64,000 nucleotides of DNA. Source: Janthinobacterium sp. 1_2014MBL_MicDiv. GTDB lineage: Bacteria; Pseudomonadota; Gammaproteobacteria; Burkholderiales; Burkholderiaceae_D. Numbering within the stretch: position 1 is the first letter of the stretch; every line of letters starts with the position of its first letter. Positions 60,444 to 64,000 of this stretch are shown here, one piece after another. The DNA is taken from positions 4,588,001-4,652,000 of the forward strand of contig NZ_CP011319.1 in assembly GCF_001865675.1 (NCBI RefSeq), in the 5' to 3' direction. The notes below the pieces were generated by a model. That model was not told the origin of the DNA, ran no database searches, and saw only the letters and a program-made list of their open reading frames with translations. The position numbers and the translations under genes are program-made.

Positions 60444-62906
60444 TCAGAACTTCATCGACACGCGCGCGCCAACCGTGCGCGGCGCGTTGTAGAAGGCGCC
60501 GTAGATCTGCTGCGTCGGCTGGCATGGCATGCCCACGTCCGTGCAGATTTCATTGACGTCCAGCTTGACCGCCTTGTCGGTGGCGTTCTGCACGAACGCT
60601 TCCACCGTATAGGCCTTGTTGGCCGGCTGGAAGCGCAGGCTCAGGTCCAGCGTCGTGTAGGCTTCCTGGCGCTTGACGCCGGCATGGCCCGGCACATCCG
60701 CGTTGAAGGCGCCCGCCCCCACATACGACATGGTTTCATAGTGCACGGAGGCGCGCGGCGTCAGCTGTCCGCCGGCGACGGCAAAATCGCGTTCGTACTG
60801 CACCGTGGTGGAAAACTTCGGCGCGTGCTTCATGGTGCTGCCGCCCACGTTCACCAGTGGCGCCGTCGAGCCGCAAGACTGGCCGTTGGCGCGCGCCGCA
60901 TCCACGTCGCACGAGAGGAAATCGTCGTACACGGCTTTCAACCAGGTGGCGTTGCCCGTCAGGCGGTCCACCTTCGTCGGCCGCCACACCCATTCCGCTT
61001 CCAGCCCCTTGACGGTGGCGCCGGCCGCGTTGAAGTTGGCCAGCACGCTGTTGACCACCTGCGACTCGAGCTTGTCCTTGTACTTCATCAGGAAGGCGTC
61101 GAGGTTCAGGGTCAGTTCGCGGTTCAGCAGGTCGGACTTGAAGCCGATTTCATAGCTGGTCAGCTTTTCCGGCTTGGTGGTCTCGCCGCCATCGCCCATG
61201 GCCGGCGAGTGGAAACCCGTCGTCACGGAACCGAACAGCAGAATGTCCGGGCGCAGCTTGTACTCGATGCGGCCCAGCCAGGTAGCCTGGCCATATTTCA
61301 GGTCGGCCGTATTGTCGCCCGGCGTATTGCCGCAGGTGGCCGCCGTGATGGCGCCACCGGGCCCGATATTGTGCGTGTTGGCCAGGCCCGTGCCGGGCGT
61401 GACCAGCTGCGCCAGCTGGCCGGGCGTGAGCACGGTGGTGCCCAGCGGCGTGTTGGCCGGCCAGTTCGGGCAGGCCCAGTTCTGGCCACCGATGTCGAAC
61501 TTGTGGTCTTTCGTGTAGCGCGCGCCGGCCGTCAGCTTGATCTGCTCCGTCACCTGCTGGCTGACCTGGCCGAACACGGCTTTCGACTTCAGCTGGCGGT
61601 TGCCCTGGATGAAGGACATGGCCGAAGCGTACTGGCCCACGGTCGGCTGGACGAAGATCACGGCGCCGTTGGCGATATCCTGCTGTACGGCCGCCTGCGA
61701 AATCTGGCTGCGGTCGATATCGAAGCGCACCTTGTTCTTTTCATTGAAGAGGAACACGCCCGCCACCCACTGGAACGGCGCGTCGTCGTCCGAGCGCGCC
61801 TGCAGCTCATGCGAATAGCTGTCGAACTGCGCCCAGTCCGTGCGGTTTTCCGACTTGAAGCCGGGGAACAGGCCCGCGTCCGCATCGTTGCTGTTCTGGC
61901 GCTTGTAGCGGCTCCAGCTGCCCAGGTAAGTGAAGTCCAGCGCATCCGTCGGCTTGTAATTGAGCTTGCCCTTGTAGGTGAGGATGGACTGGTCCAGTGT
62001 GCCCGGCGTGTCGATCAGGGCCGAGCGCAGCTTCTCGCCCGCTTTCGGTTCGGCCGCCAGGTAGACGTTGCCGGCGCCCTGGTCGAGGAAGTAGTCGGCG
62101 ATGAAGGTGCCGCGCAGCTGCGGCGTGAACTTCCACAACAGCGAGGCGCGCACGCCCATCTGGTCGCCGGCGCCATACTTGGCCGTGCCCGGCATGACGT
62201 TCGAACCGCGGCGGAAGTCCACCGTGCCGTCGTGGCTATCCTTGATGGCGGCGATGCGCAGCGCCACGTCGTCGGAAAACGGGATATTGAGCATGCCCTG
62301 CGTCTGCAGGTGGCGGTAGTCGCCCACGGTGATGCCGGCCGAGCCCATGAACTTGGCCGTGCTGGGCGCGGCCGACACCAGGTTGACGGCGCCGGCCGTG
62401 GAATTGCGGCCGTTCAGCGTGCCCTGCGGCCCGCGCGCCACCTCGACATGCGACAGGTCATACATCAGCGCCGTGGCGCCCTGGGGACGCGGCGAATACA
62501 CGCCATCGACATAAAAGGCGACGGCCGGGTCGCCCAGCTCCGTGTGGTTGGCCGAACCCACGCCGCGCATGTAGACGTGCACGCCGCCCGAGTCGCCATG
62601 CTGCTCGACGACGAGGCTGGGCACCATGGTGGCCAGCGAGGCCAGGTCCTTCACCTGGTTGTTTTGCAGGGTGTCCTGGTTGAAGGCGGTGACGGCCAGC
62701 GGCGTCTCCTGCACGAAGGTGTTGCGGCGCGTGGCCGTGACGACGATGCGCTCCATCTGCTCGGCCGCGGGTTGTGCCGTATTGATGGCCGCCGGAGCCG
62801 TATCGGCTTGCTGCGCCAGCGCGGCGCCGCCGCCCAGCAGGATGAACTGGGCGAACGTCGCATGCGCCAGGCTGTATGCAATGGTGTTTCTCTTGAACGG
62901 CTTCAT
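60444..62906 (-). CDS. TonB-dependent outer-membrane receptor of unknown ligand
   Basis: 820 residues from the ATG at 62906. The signal peptide spans about residues 1-32 (ending GAALA). The TonB box/plug begins MERIVVTATRRNTFVQETPLAVTAFNQDTLQNNQVKDLASLATMVPSLVV and VEVARGPQGTLNGRNSTAGAVNLVS. The barrel ends TVGARVSMKF. It lacks a Fur box. The next gene (minus, upstream) encodes a sugar-type ABC ATPase, suggesting a carbohydrate ligand, but that is inference. Confidence 0.9.
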   Translation of the reverse strand: MKPFKRNTIAYSLAHATFAQFILLGGGAALAQQADTAPAAINTAQPAAEQMERIVVTATRRNTFVQETPLAVTAFNQDTLQNNQVKDLASLATMVPSLVVEQHGDSGGVHVYMRGVGSANHTELGDPAVAFYVDGVYSPRPQGATALMYDLSHVEVARGPQGTLNGRNSTAGAVNLVSAAPSTAKFMGSAGITVGDYRHLQTQGMLNIPFSDDVALRIAAIKDSHDGTVDFRRGSNVMPGTAKYGAGDQMGVRASLLWKFTPQLRGTFIADYFLDQGAGNVYLAAEPKAGEKLRSALIDTPGTLDQSILTYKGKLNYKPTDALDFTYLGSWSRYKRQNSNDADAGLFPGFKSENRTDWAQFDSYSHELQARSDDDAPFQWVAGVFLFNEKNKVRFDIDRSQISQAAVQQDIANGAVIFVQPTVGQYASAMSFIQGNRQLKSKAVFGQVSQQVTEQIKLTAGARYTKDHKFDIGGQNWACPNWPANTPLGTTVLTPGQLAQLVTPGTGLANTHNIGPGGAITAATCGNTPGDNTADLKYGQATWLGRIEYKLRPDILLFGSVTTGFHSPAMGDGGETTKPEKLTSYEIGFKSDLLNRELTLNLDAFLMKYKDKLESQVVNSVLANFNAAGATVKGLEAEWVWRPTKVDRLTGNATWLKAVYDDFLSCDVDAARANGQSCGSTAPLVNVGGSTMKHAPKFSTTVQYERDFAVAGGQLTPRASVHYETMSYVGAGAFNADVPGHAGVKRQEAYTTLDLSLRFQPANKAYTVEAFVQNATDKAVKLDVNEICTDVGMPCQPTQQIYGAFYNAPRTVGARVSMKF

Positions 62907-63012
62907 TGTTATTGTCTCCTCTACCACTGGTTGAATGATGATCACATAGCTCTTTGGCTACTGCTGCACATTTCTTGGGTGTCAAGCTCGCGTCATGGGG
63001 CCTCCGTGCGGG

Positions 63013-64000
<988 letters not shown>

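Overview
The window is high-GC DNA from a Gram-negative betaproteobacterium, most likely an Oxalobacteraceae member (Janthinobacterium/Duganella/Massilia type). This rests on the Eps-type exopolysaccharide operon with exosortase B, a VPEPAT-type PEP-CTERM protein, a CoA-dependent aminobenzoate-type aromatic operon, lpxK/kdsB/exbBD for an outer-membrane lifestyle, and codon use. No species call is possible from this sequence alone.

Bases 1 to about 24,150 are an exopolysaccharide locus read almost entirely on the minus strand. Its modules are: precursor genes (wecB, an unrecognised TIM-barrel-like protein, a Gfo/Idh/MocA oxidoreductase, a DUF354 protein and a UDP-sugar dehydrogenase); three glycosyltransferases, one on the plus strand; a secreted heparinase-like lyase; a Wzy-like polymerase and a Wzx-like flippase; the block epsD-epsE-epsF-epsG-xrtB-epsI; then the initiating phosphosugar transferase, an EpsL-type barrel and a CPBP/CAAX-type protease. 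A textbook sigma70-like promoter precedes epsD. A 19-bp element differing at one base lies in the same orientation upstream of both the dehydrogenase operon and epsD.

Bases 24,300-30,100 hold an Uup-type ABC-F ATPase, tRNA-Arg(CCU), an SGNH/MBOAT O-acetylation pair and a PEP-CTERM protein, a plausible exosortase substrate. Bases 30,104-37,876 form a seven-gene operon for aerobic CoA-dependent degradation of an aromatic acid, best matching 2-aminobenzoate (anthranilate): ligase, monooxygenase/reductase fusion, SDR, MarR, enoyl-CoA hydratase, acyl-CoA dehydrogenase and RidA. A perfect palindrome overlaps its putative promoter.

Bases 37,979-53,320 carry a response regulator, a 1428-residue hybrid sensor kinase, a patatin, gamma-glutamyltranspeptidase, an SDR with a perfect 20-bp palindrome upstream, a Fur-box-controlled TonB receptor, small envelope proteins and a proton pyrophosphatase. 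Bases 53,500-57,622 are conserved envelope and housekeeping genes (adk, kdsB, a Trm112-like gene, lpxK, exbD, exbB).

Between exbB and xseA (57,623-58,994) lies the most unusual non-coding structure. It is a sevenfold degenerate array in which every unit carries two convergent DnaA-box-like 9-mers separated by exactly 5 bp, followed by conserved AT-rich blocks. The window ends with xseA, a second TonB receptor and a truncated sugar-type ABC ATPase.
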